NCBI RefSeq assembly: GCF_949769255.1 | Contig: NZ_OX458329.1 | Span: 2,046,001 to 2,110,000 of the forward strand | Source of the DNA: Mobiluncus massiliensis | Lineage (GTDB): Bacteria; Actinomycetota; Actinomycetes; Actinomycetales; Actinomycetaceae | Length of the DNA stretch: 64,000 nucleotides | Direction of reading: 5' to 3' | Program-made: the position numbers and the translations under genes | Notes under the pieces: generated by a model | What the model was told of the DNA's origin: nothing | What the model saw: the letters and a program-made list of their open reading frames with translations, nothing else | Database searches by the model: none | Shown here: one piece after another, positions 55,065 through 63,692 of the stretch | Position numbering within the stretch: the stretch's first letter is position 1 | How the letters are laid out: every line of letters starts with the position of its first letter

Positions 55065-56159
55065 TCAGCAAATCCGCGGCAGCGGGTCGCCGACCAGCAT
55101 GTCTATCATGCGGGTGCCGGAAAACGCGGTTACCATCACGACCGAGGACTCCGGTTTGGCTACAACCCGGCCGATATTCGCCGCTTCCTCGCCGCCGGGC
55201 AGTTTCCGCAGCGCCGCCACGGCCGCATCGGCCTGGTCAGCCGGAACCACGGCCACAAACATGCCCTCGTTGGCGACATAAATCGGGTCAATCCCCAGCA
55301 TGTCGCACGCTCCGCGAGTCATCTCGTGCACCGGCACGGCTTCGTCCTCGACGGCGATGCCCCAGCCGGTCGCAATCGCCAGCTCGTTCAACACGGTTCC
55401 CAAGCCGCCGCGGGTCGCGTCACGCATCCAGCGGGTCTCCGGAACCGCCTCGATTAGGGCTTCGACCAGGTGATTGACCGCCCTGGTATCGGATTTGATG
55501 GGGGCCTGAATGGCCAGGTCGCCTCGCGCCATCATGACCGACATACCGTGGTCAGCAATCGCGCCGGACACAATCAGGCGGTCCCCGCGCTGCACTTTGC
55601 TGGCGCCCAGTTCCCTGCCGGCCGGCACAATCCCGACTCCGGCCGTGTTGATGAACAGTTTGTCGCCGCTGCCCTGGGGCACGACTTTGGTGTCGCCGGT
55701 GATAATCCGCACCCCCGCTGCCTCGGCGGCGTCGCGCATAGCCTGGACTTCCCGGCGCAAGTCCGCGATGGGCAGGCCCTCTTCCAGGATGAAACCAGCG
55801 CTGATGACTTTCGGGATAGCCCCGCTGACCGCCAGGTCGTTGACTGTCCCGTTCACCGCTAGTTCCCCGATGGAGCCGCCGGGGAAAACTAGGGGATTGA
55901 CCACGTAGGAATCGGTAGACATCGCGAGTTTGCCGCCTACCGGGCTTGTGCCCTCCCCGGTCAGACCCGTGAGCAGTTCCGCTAGGGGAAGCACCCCGGC
56001 GTCGGTCAGTTCCTCGAGCACCTCGTTGCCATAACCGGGGACGAAAACCTGCTCGACCAGGGCTGCTGAAGCCTTACCCCCCGCCCCGTGAGAAAGCGTC
56101 ACATAGTCGTCTTTCAGCTGCATGCCGCGGCGGCGTACCCGCGCGATATTCGAGTTCAC
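55065..56159 (-). CDS. hypE: Hydrogenase maturation protein HypE
   Basis: 364 aa from GTG 56159; ATG 56123 (MQLKDDY) is a possible shorter start. TLSHGAGGK near the N-terminus, the AIR-synthase-like NDLAVSGAIPKVISAGFILEE and RDATRGGLGTVLNELA, and the C-terminal PRIC whose cysteine receives the carbamoyl group from HypF and is dehydrated to thiocyanate. It works with HypF, HypC and HypD. Divergent from hypC-hypD, which share the roughly 135-bp region between the starts. Confidence 0.93.
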   Translation of the reverse strand: MNSNIARVRRRGMQLKDDYVTLSHGAGGKASAALVEQVFVPGYGNEVLEELTDAGVLPLAELLTGLTGEGTSPVGGKLAMSTDSYVVNPLVFPGGSIGELAVNGTVNDLAVSGAIPKVISAGFILEEGLPIADLRREVQAMRDAAEAAGVRIITGDTKVVPQGSGDKLFINTAGVGIVPAGRELGASKVQRGDRLIVSGAIADHGMSVMMARGDLAIQAPIKSDTRAVNHLVEALIEAVPETRWMRDATRGGLGTVLNELAIATGWGIAVEDEAVPVHEMTRGACDMLGIDPIYVANEGMFVAVVPADQADAAVAALRKLPGGEEAANIGRVVAKPESSVVMVTAFSGTRMIDMLVGDPLPRIC

Positions 56160-56295
56160 TTGCAATTCATCTTCGTTCAGGCGGTTTTTCGGATCCACAC
56201 ATTGATAATCGCACAAACGACTCGCCTTTTTCATCTTTTGGACGGACTGGGAAAATGCAAGTAACCTGGAAAGGTCTATGGAAAGGGAGCAGCCG

Positions 56296-56565
56296 ATGTG
56301 TTTAGGAGTGCCTGCCGAAATTGTGGCATTTGATGAGGCGGAAAGCGGACGGGCGAAAGTGTCGCTGTCCGGGGTGGAACGCATGATTTCCACGGATTTG
56401 CTGATGGATGAGGACGTCAAAGTCGGCGATTGGGTGCTGGTGCACGTCGGTTTCGCCATGTCCAAGATTGACGCTGCGGAAGCCGCCACCACCCTGGATC
56501 AAATTAAGAAACTGGGCCAGTTTGAGAGCGAGCTGGAACAGTTTAAGACGACTTCGGCGGATTAG
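56296..56565 (+). CDS. hypC: HypC hydrogenase maturation chaperone (copy 2)
   Basis: 89 aa starting MCLGVPAEIVAFD, with Cys2 for the iron-cofactor; VGDWVLVHVGFAMSKID is the conserved core. ATG 56296 has an AAAGGGAG site; the longer frame from 56278 would bury the essential N-terminal Cys. Leads hypC-hypD and is probably the general HypC of the Fe(CN)2CO assembly complex. Confidence 0.93.
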   Translation: MCLGVPAEIVAFDEAESGRAKVSLSGVERMISTDLLMDEDVKVGDWVLVHVGFAMSKIDAAEAATTLDQIKKLGQFESELEQFKTTSAD

Positions 56566-56633
56566 GGCATCCTGTCCCCAGCGCCCGCACGGAAGTCTGT
56601 CGAGGAATCTGTCGAAAAGAGAGCAATCACGAT

Positions 56634-57782
56634 ATGAAGTACGTTGACGAATTTCGCGACCCCGAGTTCGCCCGGAAACTGGTCGGGCGCATCAACGCTG
56701 AGGCCGCCCATTTTGAACGCCCGCTGGCGTTTATGGAGATTTGCGGAGGCCACACCCACACGATCTACCGTCACGGGTTGGAGCATTTGCTGCCGGAAAA
56801 CGTCCAGTTTATTCACGGTCCCGGCTGTCCGGTGTGTGTTATTCCGATGGGACGAGTGGACGACGCGCTGTGGCTGGCGAATCAGCCGGACGTGATTTTG
56901 ACGACTTTCGGGGACATGATGCGGGTCCCCGGTTCACAAGGGTCCTTGCTGCAGGCTCGCGCGCGCGGTTGCGATGTGCGGTTCGTGTATTCCCCGTTGG
57001 ATGCCCTGAAAATTGCCAAAGAAAACCCGGATAAACAGGTCGTTTTCTTTGCTATCGGGTTTGAAACGACCGCGCCCTCCACGGCAGTGACCCTGGTGGC
57101 GGCTCAGAAACAGCAGGTGCGGAACTTTTCTGTATTTTCTAACCACGTCAAAATTGAGCCGCCCTTGCGAGCCATCGTCGGGGCTGATGAGACGCGGATT
57201 GACGGGTTTATCGGGCCGGGTCACGTGGCGACCGTGGTGGGGTCTGACGCGTTCAAATTCTTGCCTAAGGAATACAACAAACCCGTGGTCGTGACCGGTT
57301 TCGAGCCGTTGGATATTTTGCAGTCCGTGGCGATGCTCATCGACCAGTACACCAGCGGGGCGGTAGACCGCGGCGAGGCTCGGGTGGAAAACCAGTATTC
57401 CCGCGTTGTGCGCGATGGCGGGAATCCGGCGGCTTTGCGGTTGCTGGATCGCGTGTTCGCCACCCGCGACACGTTCGAGTGGCGCGGCTTGGGGTGGATG
57501 CCGTATTCCGGCATGGGGATTTCTGAGGAGTTCGCCGCCTGGGACGCCGAGCGGCTGTTTGACGTTCCCGGCCAGCGGGTGCCTGACCCGCCGGCCTGCG
57601 AATGCGGCTCCGTGTTGACCGGGCGGATTAAACCGTGGGAATGCAAAGTGTTCGGCACTGCTTGCTCGCCTGAGAAACCCATCGGGACCTGCATGGTTTC
57701 CCCCGAAGGGGCCTGTGCCGCGTTCTATAACTTCGGCCGTATCGACCGGGAGACCGCCCACGCCATCGTGATAGAGGACTAG
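56634..57782 (+). CDS. hypD: Hydrogenase maturation iron-sulfur protein HypD
   Basis: 382 aa. MEICGGHTHTIYRHG with the catalytic Cys, HGPGCPVCVIP, FFAIGFETTAPSTAV, GPGHVATVVG, and C-terminal cysteines in ACECGSV, ECKVFGTACSPEKPIGTCMVSPEGAC that bind a 4Fe-4S cluster. With HypC it transfers the CN groups from HypE to iron. Follows hypC by 68 bp. Full normal length. Confidence 0.95.
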   Translation: MKYVDEFRDPEFARKLVGRINAEAAHFERPLAFMEICGGHTHTIYRHGLEHLLPENVQFIHGPGCPVCVIPMGRVDDALWLANQPDVILTTFGDMMRVPGSQGSLLQARARGCDVRFVYSPLDALKIAKENPDKQVVFFAIGFETTAPSTAVTLVAAQKQQVRNFSVFSNHVKIEPPLRAIVGADETRIDGFIGPGHVATVVGSDAFKFLPKEYNKPVVVTGFEPLDILQSVAMLIDQYTSGAVDRGEARVENQYSRVVRDGGNPAALRLLDRVFATRDTFEWRGLGWMPYSGMGISEEFAAWDAERLFDVPGQRVPDPPACECGSVLTGRIKPWECKVFGTACSPEKPIGTCMVSPEGACAAFYNFGRIDRETAHAIVIED

Positions 57783-57809
57783 GCTCGCGGGAACCATGCT
57801 CGCGCGCGG

Positions 57810-58895
57810 CTAGACGTTGAACTTGAATTCGACTACGTCGCCGTCGGCCATCACGTAATCTTTGCCCTCTTGGCGGACTTTGCCCAGTTCACGAGCCTTA
57901 TGAATGTCGCCGATTTCCACCAGTTCATCGTAAGAAATCACGTCGGCCTTGATGAAACCGCGTTCAAAGTCGGTGTGAATCACGCCGGCCGCCTGCGGGG
58001 CGGTGTCGCCCTGATGAATGGTCCAGGCGCGGGATTCTTTCACCCCGGCGGTCAGGAACGTTTGTAGCCCCAGCGTGTCAAAGCCAACGCGCGCCAGTTT
58101 GTCCAGGCCAGATTCTTCGATTCCGGCGTCGGCCAGCATCTCGCGGGCATCATCGGCGTCGAGTTCCACCAGCTCTGCCTCAAAAGCACCGTCCAGGAAA
58201 ATGGCTTCGGCGGGGGCGACCAGAGCAGCTAGTTCAGCTTGTTTGGCTTTGTCCGCCAACCCGTCGGAGTCCATATTAAATACGTAAATAAAGGGCTTTG
58301 AGGTCATGAGTTGGAAAGTTTTGACGATGTCACGGTCCAGGTTTCCCGACGCGATTTCTTTGGAAAGGACCGTGCCGGCGTTGAGGTATTCCTCGCATTT
58401 TTCCGCTTCTGCCAGGACTTCTTTCGGAGTTTTCTTGCCGCTGACTTCTTTGCGCAGGCGGGGAATCGTGTTTTCGAGAGTCTGCAGGTCAGCCAGGATC
58501 AGCTCGGTGGAAATCGTCTCAATGTCGGAGGCCGGGTCGATTTTTCCCTCTACGTGAACCACGTCAGGGTCGGCAAAAGCCCGGGTAACCTGGCAAATCG
58601 CGTCTGCTTCGCGGATGTTAGCCAGGAACTTATTGCCCAAACCTTCGCCCTGGGAAGCGCCCTTGACGATGCCGGCGATGTCTACGAATGACACGGTTGC
58701 GGGCACGATCTTTTCCGAGTGGAACATATCTGACAGGACTTGTAACCGCGGGTCGGGTAGCGGGACCACGCCGACATTGGGGTCAATAGTGGCGAAAGGA
58801 TAGTTCGCTGCTAGCACGTTCGCCCTGGTGAGGGCATTGAAAATAGTGGATTTGCCGACATTGGGGAGTCCCGCGATACCGATAGTTAAAGCCAT
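57810..58895 (-). CDS. ychF: Redox-regulated/ribosome-binding ATPase YchF
   Basis: 361 aa. [17 protein letters not shown] (P-loop), [20 protein letters not shown] (switch), and in the specificity position NMDSDG in place of NKxD, which is why YchF prefers ATP. The C-terminus ([22 protein letters not shown]) is a TGS domain. Highly conserved housekeeping protein of uncertain role in ribosome/oxidative stress response. Convergent with hypD across 27 bp. Confidence 0.95.
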   Translation of the reverse strand: MALTIGIAGLPNVGKSTIFNALTRANVLAANYPFATIDPNVGVVPLPDPRLQVLSDMFHSEKIVPATVSFVDIAGIVKGASQGEGLGNKFLANIREADAICQVTRAFADPDVVHVEGKIDPASDIETISTELILADLQTLENTIPRLRKEVSGKKTPKEVLAEAEKCEEYLNAGTVLSKEIASGNLDRDIVKTFQLMTSKPFIYVFNMDSDGLADKAKQAELAALVAPAEAIFLDGAFEAELVELDADDAREMLADAGIEESGLDKLARVGFDTLGLQTFLTAGVKESRAWTIHQGDTAPQAAGVIHTDFERGFIKADVISYDELVEIGDIHKARELGKVRQEGKDYVMADGDVVEFKFNV

Positions 58896-58994
58896 GCTTC
58901 AATCTTAGTGGGTTTTCCAACCGGCCCTAAACCGGTTAAACCCGGGCGACTTATCCGGTTTTCTGGGGGTTGCGTTGTTGCGGGGTGGTCGCTC

Positions 58995-59094
58995 GGGGGC
59001 GCTCGCGAGAGGCGAAAGGGGGAGGGCCCCCTCGCGTTTTGCGCGACTATTGTCGCAAAACGCTCACCCCCCAGCCTCTCGCTGAGTCGCCCCC
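58995..59094. repeat. About 100-bp palindromic element, left copy
   Basis: From GGGGGCGCTCGCGAGAGGC to GCCTCTCGCTGAGTCGCC the block is an imperfect palindrome around GCGCGACTATTGTCGC. The inverse copy lies at 59697-59797, nearly identical. Part of a gene-free region of about 1.1 kb (58896-59995). Confidence 0.75.
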
Positions 59095-59248
59095 CACGCT
59101 CCCCCGCCCCGCCCGCCTAAATTCCCGCGGACGCTATCATGTCCCGCAAAGGTACACTGTGCTCCCCGCCAGCCGGGCTAAATCCCTGTGCATATAACCT
59201 GAATTCAGCGCTGTTCGGACGCGAAACCTTCCTTGGCTTTTGGAGTAG

Positions 59249-59378
59249 TTGCACGAACGACCGATTTTGAGCCTGAATTCAGGCCATCATCGACTCCGGT
59301 TCTCTAAAACTGCAGGTAAGCGAGAGTCTAGTTCTTGCCGATTGGCTCTGAGCACAGTGAAATCGGTCGTTCGTGCAA
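59249..59378. repeat. 19-bp perfect inverted repeats with 92-bp loop
   Basis: TTGCACGAACGACCGATTT (59249-59267) and its exact complement (59360-59378). The loop contains GCCTGAATTCAGGC and no coding frame. Could be a structured RNA or element ends. Confidence 0.7.
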
Positions 59379-59477
59379 GACAGACAGGCTGCAGGGGTTC
59401 CTCGCAAGGTTTGACAGTGTCGAAATTTCGAACTCTGAGACGATCCTGGTGAAGCCTGGGCGTTAATCCTATTAATT

Positions 59478-59511
59478 CGCTTCGGTGTGCCATATATGGC
59501 ACACCGAAGCG
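59478..59511. repeat. 34-bp perfect palindrome
   Basis: CGCTTCGGTGTGCCATA continues through its mirror image without any loop, followed by TTTAAATAGGTTTTATT. A strong terminator, an operator or an element end. Confidence 0.75.
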
Positions 59512-59581
59512 TTTAAATAGGTTTTATTCAACGTTATCCGAGAAATTTGGGGGTCGTTTGTTGACGGGTTTCGGGGTGTGC

Positions 59582-59655
59582 GTGGATTATAAGTGGAGAA
59601 TAGCCGGGTAGCTGCCAATAATGGCAGCTACCCGGCTATTCTCCACCTTTATCAC
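59582..59655. repeat. Palindromic repeat element, copy B
   Basis: GTGGATTATAAGTGGAGAAT begins a 74-bp nearly perfect palindrome centred on GCTGCCAATAATGGCAGC, matching copy A at 54949. The arms differ from copy A by paired changes that keep the hairpin in this copy. Confidence 0.75.
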
Positions 59656-59696
59656 CCGACGCAAGCCGAACCGGAATGTCGGGCGCGACCGGAGCA

Positions 59697-59797
59697 GGGG
59701 GGCGACTCAGCGAGAGGCTGGGGGGTGAGCGTTTTGCGACAATAGTCGCGCAAAACGCGAGGGGGCCCTCCCCCTTCCGCCTCTCGCGAGCGCCCCC
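59697..59797. repeat. About 100-bp palindromic element, right (inverted) copy
   Basis: Starts GGGGCGACTCAGCGAGAGGC and is the reverse complement of 58995-59094 with about one or two mismatches. The pair brackets the two smaller inverted repeats and copy B. Confidence 0.75.
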
Positions 59798-59995
59798 AGC
59801 GACGAAGCGCCCCCACCGAATCCGCTCCTCCACCGCGACGCAGACTTTGGCAGCGCAAGCTCGCTTGCATTGCCAAAGTCCAGGAAGCGGCACGGAAAGC
59901 GCAGCTTTCCAAGTATTTCTGCGACTGAGAGGCATCCCCCCGAACGCCGCCAAACCTCGCGACCCGCCCGATGCCATCAGAACGGACTGACGCAG

Positions 59996-61036
59996 CTAGC
60001 GCAGGGGCTTTGGCAGGGCAAATGAGGTCGTTTCCTGCGTGGTTTGCACCGTCTGCACTTCATCGAACCCGCGTTGCGCCAGCCACTCCAACACCTCGGT
60101 CACCAGGACTTCCGGCACCGAAGCCCCCGAAGTCACCCCGATGGTCTCGGCTCCCGCAAACCAATCTGGATTGAGCTCGTGGACGCCTTCAACTCGGTAG
60201 GCCGCACCGGCTCCAGACTGCAGGGCGACTTCCCTCAGCCGCACTGAGTTCGAAGAATTGGCGGAACCGACAACTACGACAACTTCACATTGAGGTGCCA
60301 TAGCCTTAACCGCGCCCTGCCGGTTCTGAGTCGCGAAGCAAATATCGTCTGATGGCGGGCTAATCAAACCGGGAAATCTGCGCTGGAGACGCTGTACCGT
60401 AGCGGCTGTCTGATCTACCGACAAAGTCGTTTGGGACAGCCAAATCAGCTTGGCGTCGGGGTCGGTACTGAGCCCAGCCAGGGGATCCGCGGCGGCGGGG
60501 GTGCCGTCCTCATCTCCGTTCCCAGCAGTATTCCCGATTCCGTCCGCGGCATCGCTGCCGGATTCCTCCTCCGCCGCAGCCAAAGCCGAGGTATCGACCC
60601 AGTCTGTGTCAATCACGTGAATCTTGTCGGGGGCTACTCCTAGGGTTCCTTCCACTTCCTCGTGACCGGTGTGGCCAATCAAAATAATGTCGTAGCCCTC
60701 GTTGGCATAACGCCGCGCCTCCCGATGCACCTTGGAAACCAGCGGACAAGTGGCGTCAATCACTTCCAGGCCGCGCTGCTCGGCTTCGGCATAGACGCTC
60801 GGAGCCACCCCGTGAGCTGAGAAAACCACGCGGGACCCCGGGGGTACCTCGGACAATTCATCGACAAAAATCGCCCCAGCGTCAGCCAACGTGCGCACCA
60901 CAAATTTGTTGTGCACAATCTCTTTGCGCACGTAGATGGGTTGACCGTAAACTTCGAGTGCGCGCTGCACCGCCGTGACGGCGCGATCTACCCCGGCGCA
61001 GTAGCCTCGCGGCGAGGCCAGCAAAACTTTCCCCAT
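59996..61036 (-). CDS. ispH: 4-Hydroxy-3-methylbut-2-enyl diphosphate reductase
   Basis: Last step of the MEP isoprenoid pathway, making IPP and DMAPP. 346 aa. The three cluster cysteines are in [10 protein letters not shown] (Cys13), [11 protein letters not shown] (Cys97) and [36 protein letters not shown] and GSANSSNS are further marks. An acidic Ala/Gly/Asp insertion of about 42 residues (151-192) separates the second and third domains and is not typical. ATG 61036 has no strong ribosome site. Divergent from xseA. Confidence 0.93.
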   Translation of the reverse strand: MGKVLLASPRGYCAGVDRAVTAVQRALEVYGQPIYVRKEIVHNKFVVRTLADAGAIFVDELSEVPPGSRVVFSAHGVAPSVYAEAEQRGLEVIDATCPLVSKVHREARRYANEGYDIILIGHTGHEEVEGTLGVAPDKIHVIDTDWVDTSALAAAEEESGSDAADGIGNTAGNGDEDGTPAAADPLAGLSTDPDAKLIWLSQTTLSVDQTAATVQRLQRRFPGLISPPSDDICFATQNRQGAVKAMAPQCEVVVVVGSANSSNSVRLREVALQSGAGAAYRVEGVHELNPDWFAGAETIGVTSGASVPEVLVTEVLEWLAQRGFDEVQTVQTTQETTSFALPKPLR

Positions 61037-61219
61037 CCGTCCTCACTTTCGCATTAGGTTCCCCGGTCGGATTCGTTAGTGGCGCATCAGGCGTCCCTTT
61101 CAGCAGTCCGGGACGCGCCACTTCTCGGGCGGGTGTGCAACTGCCTTGAGTTTAGCGGTTTGCGCCCCGGGGCAAAACTCGAAAATTTTCACCTCCGGGG
61201 TCTGTGTCATGATGGAGAC

Positions 61220-62482
61220 ATGGAAGTGAGAAAACCAGAACCGGCGCGACTGGCGCGTGAGACGACCCGGGAAAACCCCTGGCCGCTTAGCCGCCTGAGC
61301 GAAAATATGCGCAAATACGTCGACCGGGTCGATCCGACCTGGGTGGAAGCGCAAATCATCGAATACAACCAACGCCCCGGTAACCGGATGTCCTTTTTTG
61401 TGGCGAAGGACCTGGAAGCCGATATGTCTATGCAAGTAAAGGCGTTTGGTGGGGTGGTGGCTGCGGCCGGTTCGGCGTTGAGCGCCGGAGCGCGAGTGGT
61501 GATGCGGGTCAAGCCCGATTTCTACCTGAAAACCGGGTCGCTGTCCCTGATGGCCTCCGAGATCCACCCGGCCGGTCTGGGCGGGTTTCTCGAGCAGCTG
61601 GAACAGCTGAAACAAAAGCTCGCCGCCGAGGGGATTTTTGCCCGGGAACACAAGCAGTCTTTGCCGTTCCTCCCGCGGCGGGTCGGGCTTATCTGCGGGC
61701 ATGCCGCCCGGGCGCAGGCCGATGTAATTGAAAACGCGACGCGGCGCTGGCCCCTAGTACAGTTCGAGATCCGCGAGGTAGCGGTACAGGGGGAACGCTG
61801 CGCGGCGGAAGTCAGCGCGGCCATCGCTGAGCTTGACGCCCTCGAGGGGGTTGACGTGATTGTCGTCACTCGCGGGGGCGGGGCGCTGGAGGACCTCTTG
61901 GGATTCTCCGATGAGAGCGTGGTGAGAGCGGCTTTCGCGGCGCGCACCCCCATAGTTTCCGCCGTTGGTCATGAAGAAGACACCCCGCTGCTGGATTTTG
62001 TAGCGGACTTCCGCGCCTCCACCCCTACCGATGCGGGCAAGCGGATTGTCCCGGACTTAGCCGCTGAAATTGAGGGGTTGAACGGGGCGCGCTCCCGGAT
62101 GACGGCGCTCATTTCCAACCGTATCGAGCTGGGATTACGGGAACTTGACGCGATTCGCTCCCGGCCGGTCATGCAAAATCCGCTGGCGGCTCTGGACGAA
62201 CGGCGCCGAGACATCAACCACGGCTTGGAAATCCTGCGGTCGCGGGTCGCGGCGGTCCTGGCTAATCAGGCACGTGACCTAGCGGCGGCTCGGGCTACCC
62301 TGCGAGCTATCTCGCCCCAGGCCACTTTGGAACGCGGGTATGCGGTGTTACGCAAACCCGACCAAACCGTAGTAACTGACGCTGGTGCAGTTCAGAAGGG
62401 CGACCTCCTGGAGGCCGTATTGGCGCGCGGCTCCCTGGTCGCCACTGTTTTTGGCACCAACCCGAACACAGATGAAAGGTAA
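61220..62482 (+). CDS. xseA: Exodeoxyribonuclease VII large subunit
   Basis: 420 aa from ATG 61220. OB-fold N-terminus WPLSRLSENMRKYVDRVDPTWVEAQI, followed by the catalytic domain: PRRVGLICG, VDVIVVTRGGGALEDLLGFSDE, RAAFAARTPIVSAVGHEEDTPLLDFVAD and DFRASTPTDAGK, then the coiled coil and the C-terminal TLERGYAVLRK. Degrades single-stranded DNA from both ends with XseB. The longer frame upstream overlaps the ispH promoter and is not used. Confidence 0.93.
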   Translation: MEVRKPEPARLARETTRENPWPLSRLSENMRKYVDRVDPTWVEAQIIEYNQRPGNRMSFFVAKDLEADMSMQVKAFGGVVAAAGSALSAGARVVMRVKPDFYLKTGSLSLMASEIHPAGLGGFLEQLEQLKQKLAAEGIFAREHKQSLPFLPRRVGLICGHAARAQADVIENATRRWPLVQFEIREVAVQGERCAAEVSAAIAELDALEGVDVIVVTRGGGALEDLLGFSDESVVRAAFAARTPIVSAVGHEEDTPLLDFVADFRASTPTDAGKRIVPDLAAEIEGLNGARSRMTALISNRIELGLRELDAIRSRPVMQNPLAALDERRRDINHGLEILRSRVAAVLANQARDLAAARATLRAISPQATLERGYAVLRKPDQTVVTDAGAVQKGDLLEAVLARGSLVATVFGTNPNTDER

Positions 62483-62488
62483 CGAATC

Positions 62489-62752
62489 ATGAGCGAAAAA
62501 AATGCTAAGCAACCCCCGACTGACGCGACGGGGACGGGTGCGGCAGGTAACGAGGATATCTCTGAGATGAGCTATGAGGCGGCTCGTGCCGAACTCATCG
62601 AAACCGTGCAGGCTCTGGAAAACGCCGGGGCGCCCTTGGAGGACACTCTGAAACTGTGGGATCGCGGCGAGGCTCTGGCCTCACGCTGCCAAGACATCTT
62701 GGATACTGCCCAAGCCAAGTTAAACGAGCGTATGGCCCCTACCGGAGAGTGA
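62489..62752 (+). CDS. xseB: Exodeoxyribonuclease VII small subunit
   Basis: 87 aa. MSYEAARAELIETVQALENAGAPLEDTLKLWDRGEALASRCQ is the two-helix XseB core, forming part of the exonuclease VII complex. 6 nt after xseA and co-transcribed. An N-terminal disordered tail of about 25 residues is slightly long. Confidence 0.93.
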   Translation: MSEKNAKQPPTDATGTGAAGNEDISEMSYEAARAELIETVQALENAGAPLEDTLKLWDRGEALASRCQDILDTAQAKLNERMAPTGE

Positions 62753-62795
62753 GGCAACCAGCGCCCAAACAACTAATCAACCTCCGTAGCGTATA

Positions 62796-63006
62796 GTCCC
62801 TGCCGGGGATTGAAACAAGACCGGGTGCCGCTACCCGGTGGCAGAACCGGGGGTATGCCCCCGCCGAGGAGCGAGGTGAGGCAACTACGATAGCGCCCCA
62901 GATATGGACACGAATCTGGTACCTGTCCGGGATTGCGGCAAGGCAACCCCGGTAACACCTTAAACAGGGATACAGGTCTGGTCCCCCGCCGGGGATTGCG
63001 GCAGGA
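62796..63006. repeat. Four degenerate repeats at about 61-bp spacing (CRISPR-like remnant?)
   Basis: Similar cores occur at about 62798 (CCCTGCCGGGGATTGAAAC), 62858 (CCCCCGCCGAGGAGCGAGG), 62922 (CCTGTCCGGGATTGCGGC) and 62983 (CCCCCGCCGGGGATTGCGGC), spaced 60, 64 and 61 bp. The first ends in ATTGAAAC, an end common in CRISPR repeats. There are no cas genes in the window and the cores differ, so this is a remnant at best. The gap 62753-63692 holds no gene I can support. Confidence 0.4.
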
Positions 63007-63215
63007 TGGTGCGGCCGAACGGGGGGCACTCACTCCACAGATTTGGAGTGTCTGTTGAGTCGTCTTGTTTGCCTTGGCTGAACGGGGCTAGGTTCTCAAG
63101 GTTCGGGAGTGTCTGGTGCAGCGGTCGTACCGAACAGAAAGGGGGAAGGTATTACCAACAGGCCGTGTGATAAATCAAACGTGCCGAGATAAGACGTACA
63201 ATGAGGTGCTTGTCC

Positions 63216-63493
63216 GGTTGACATGGTGTCAATCTGGTTGGCGTGGTGTTTGCCGGTTGGCGGGTCATGCGGGGCCATGCTGGTTGTGGCTTGGCATTCG
63301 CTGATTGGCGGTGGTTCGTCGGTTGACGGAAGCATTCGCTGGTTAGTTGACGAAGTATTGGCTGGTTAGCGGGTATTGGCTGGTTAGCGAGGCGCTCACT
63401 GGTTGACATGGCATCAATCTGGTTGGCGTGGTGTTTGCCGGCTCGCGGGTCATGCAGGGTCATGCCGGTTGTGGCTCGGCATTCGCTGACTGG
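63216..63493. repeat. Two 93-bp direct repeats and TTGGCTGGTTAG units
   Basis: GGTTGACATGGTGTCAATCT starts a 93-bp block at 63216-63308; a copy at 63401-63493 differs at about ten positions. The spacer has short repeats of GGCTGGTTAG, and ATCCAGCTGGGTTGAGG occurs twice at 63546-63588. G/T-rich on the plus strand, upstream of the surface-protein gene. Confidence 0.8.
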
Positions 63494-63692
63494 TGAATCC
63501 TTAATCGGTTGGCGAGTTGCTCGCCAGCATAGATTGGGGTTTCCATCCAGCTGGGTTGAGGTCCTAATCCAGCTGGGTTGAGGCACTAATCCGGTGAACA
63601 GGGCGCCGGAATCGGCCAATAATTTGCAGCGCAACCTTCTGTGAGAAAACTTGCGGGGGCGCTGGAGGTCAAAATACTACAGGAGAATAGCA

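Noticed and set aside
62753..63010. Possible structured RNA such as RNase P RNA after xseB
   Set aside because: Diagnostic conserved boxes of RNase P RNA are not present; only periodic repeats are seen.
63152..63634. 160-codon open frame on the minus strand over the 93-bp repeats
   Set aside because: It simply reads through the DNA repeats, has no ribosome site and no plausible protein composition.
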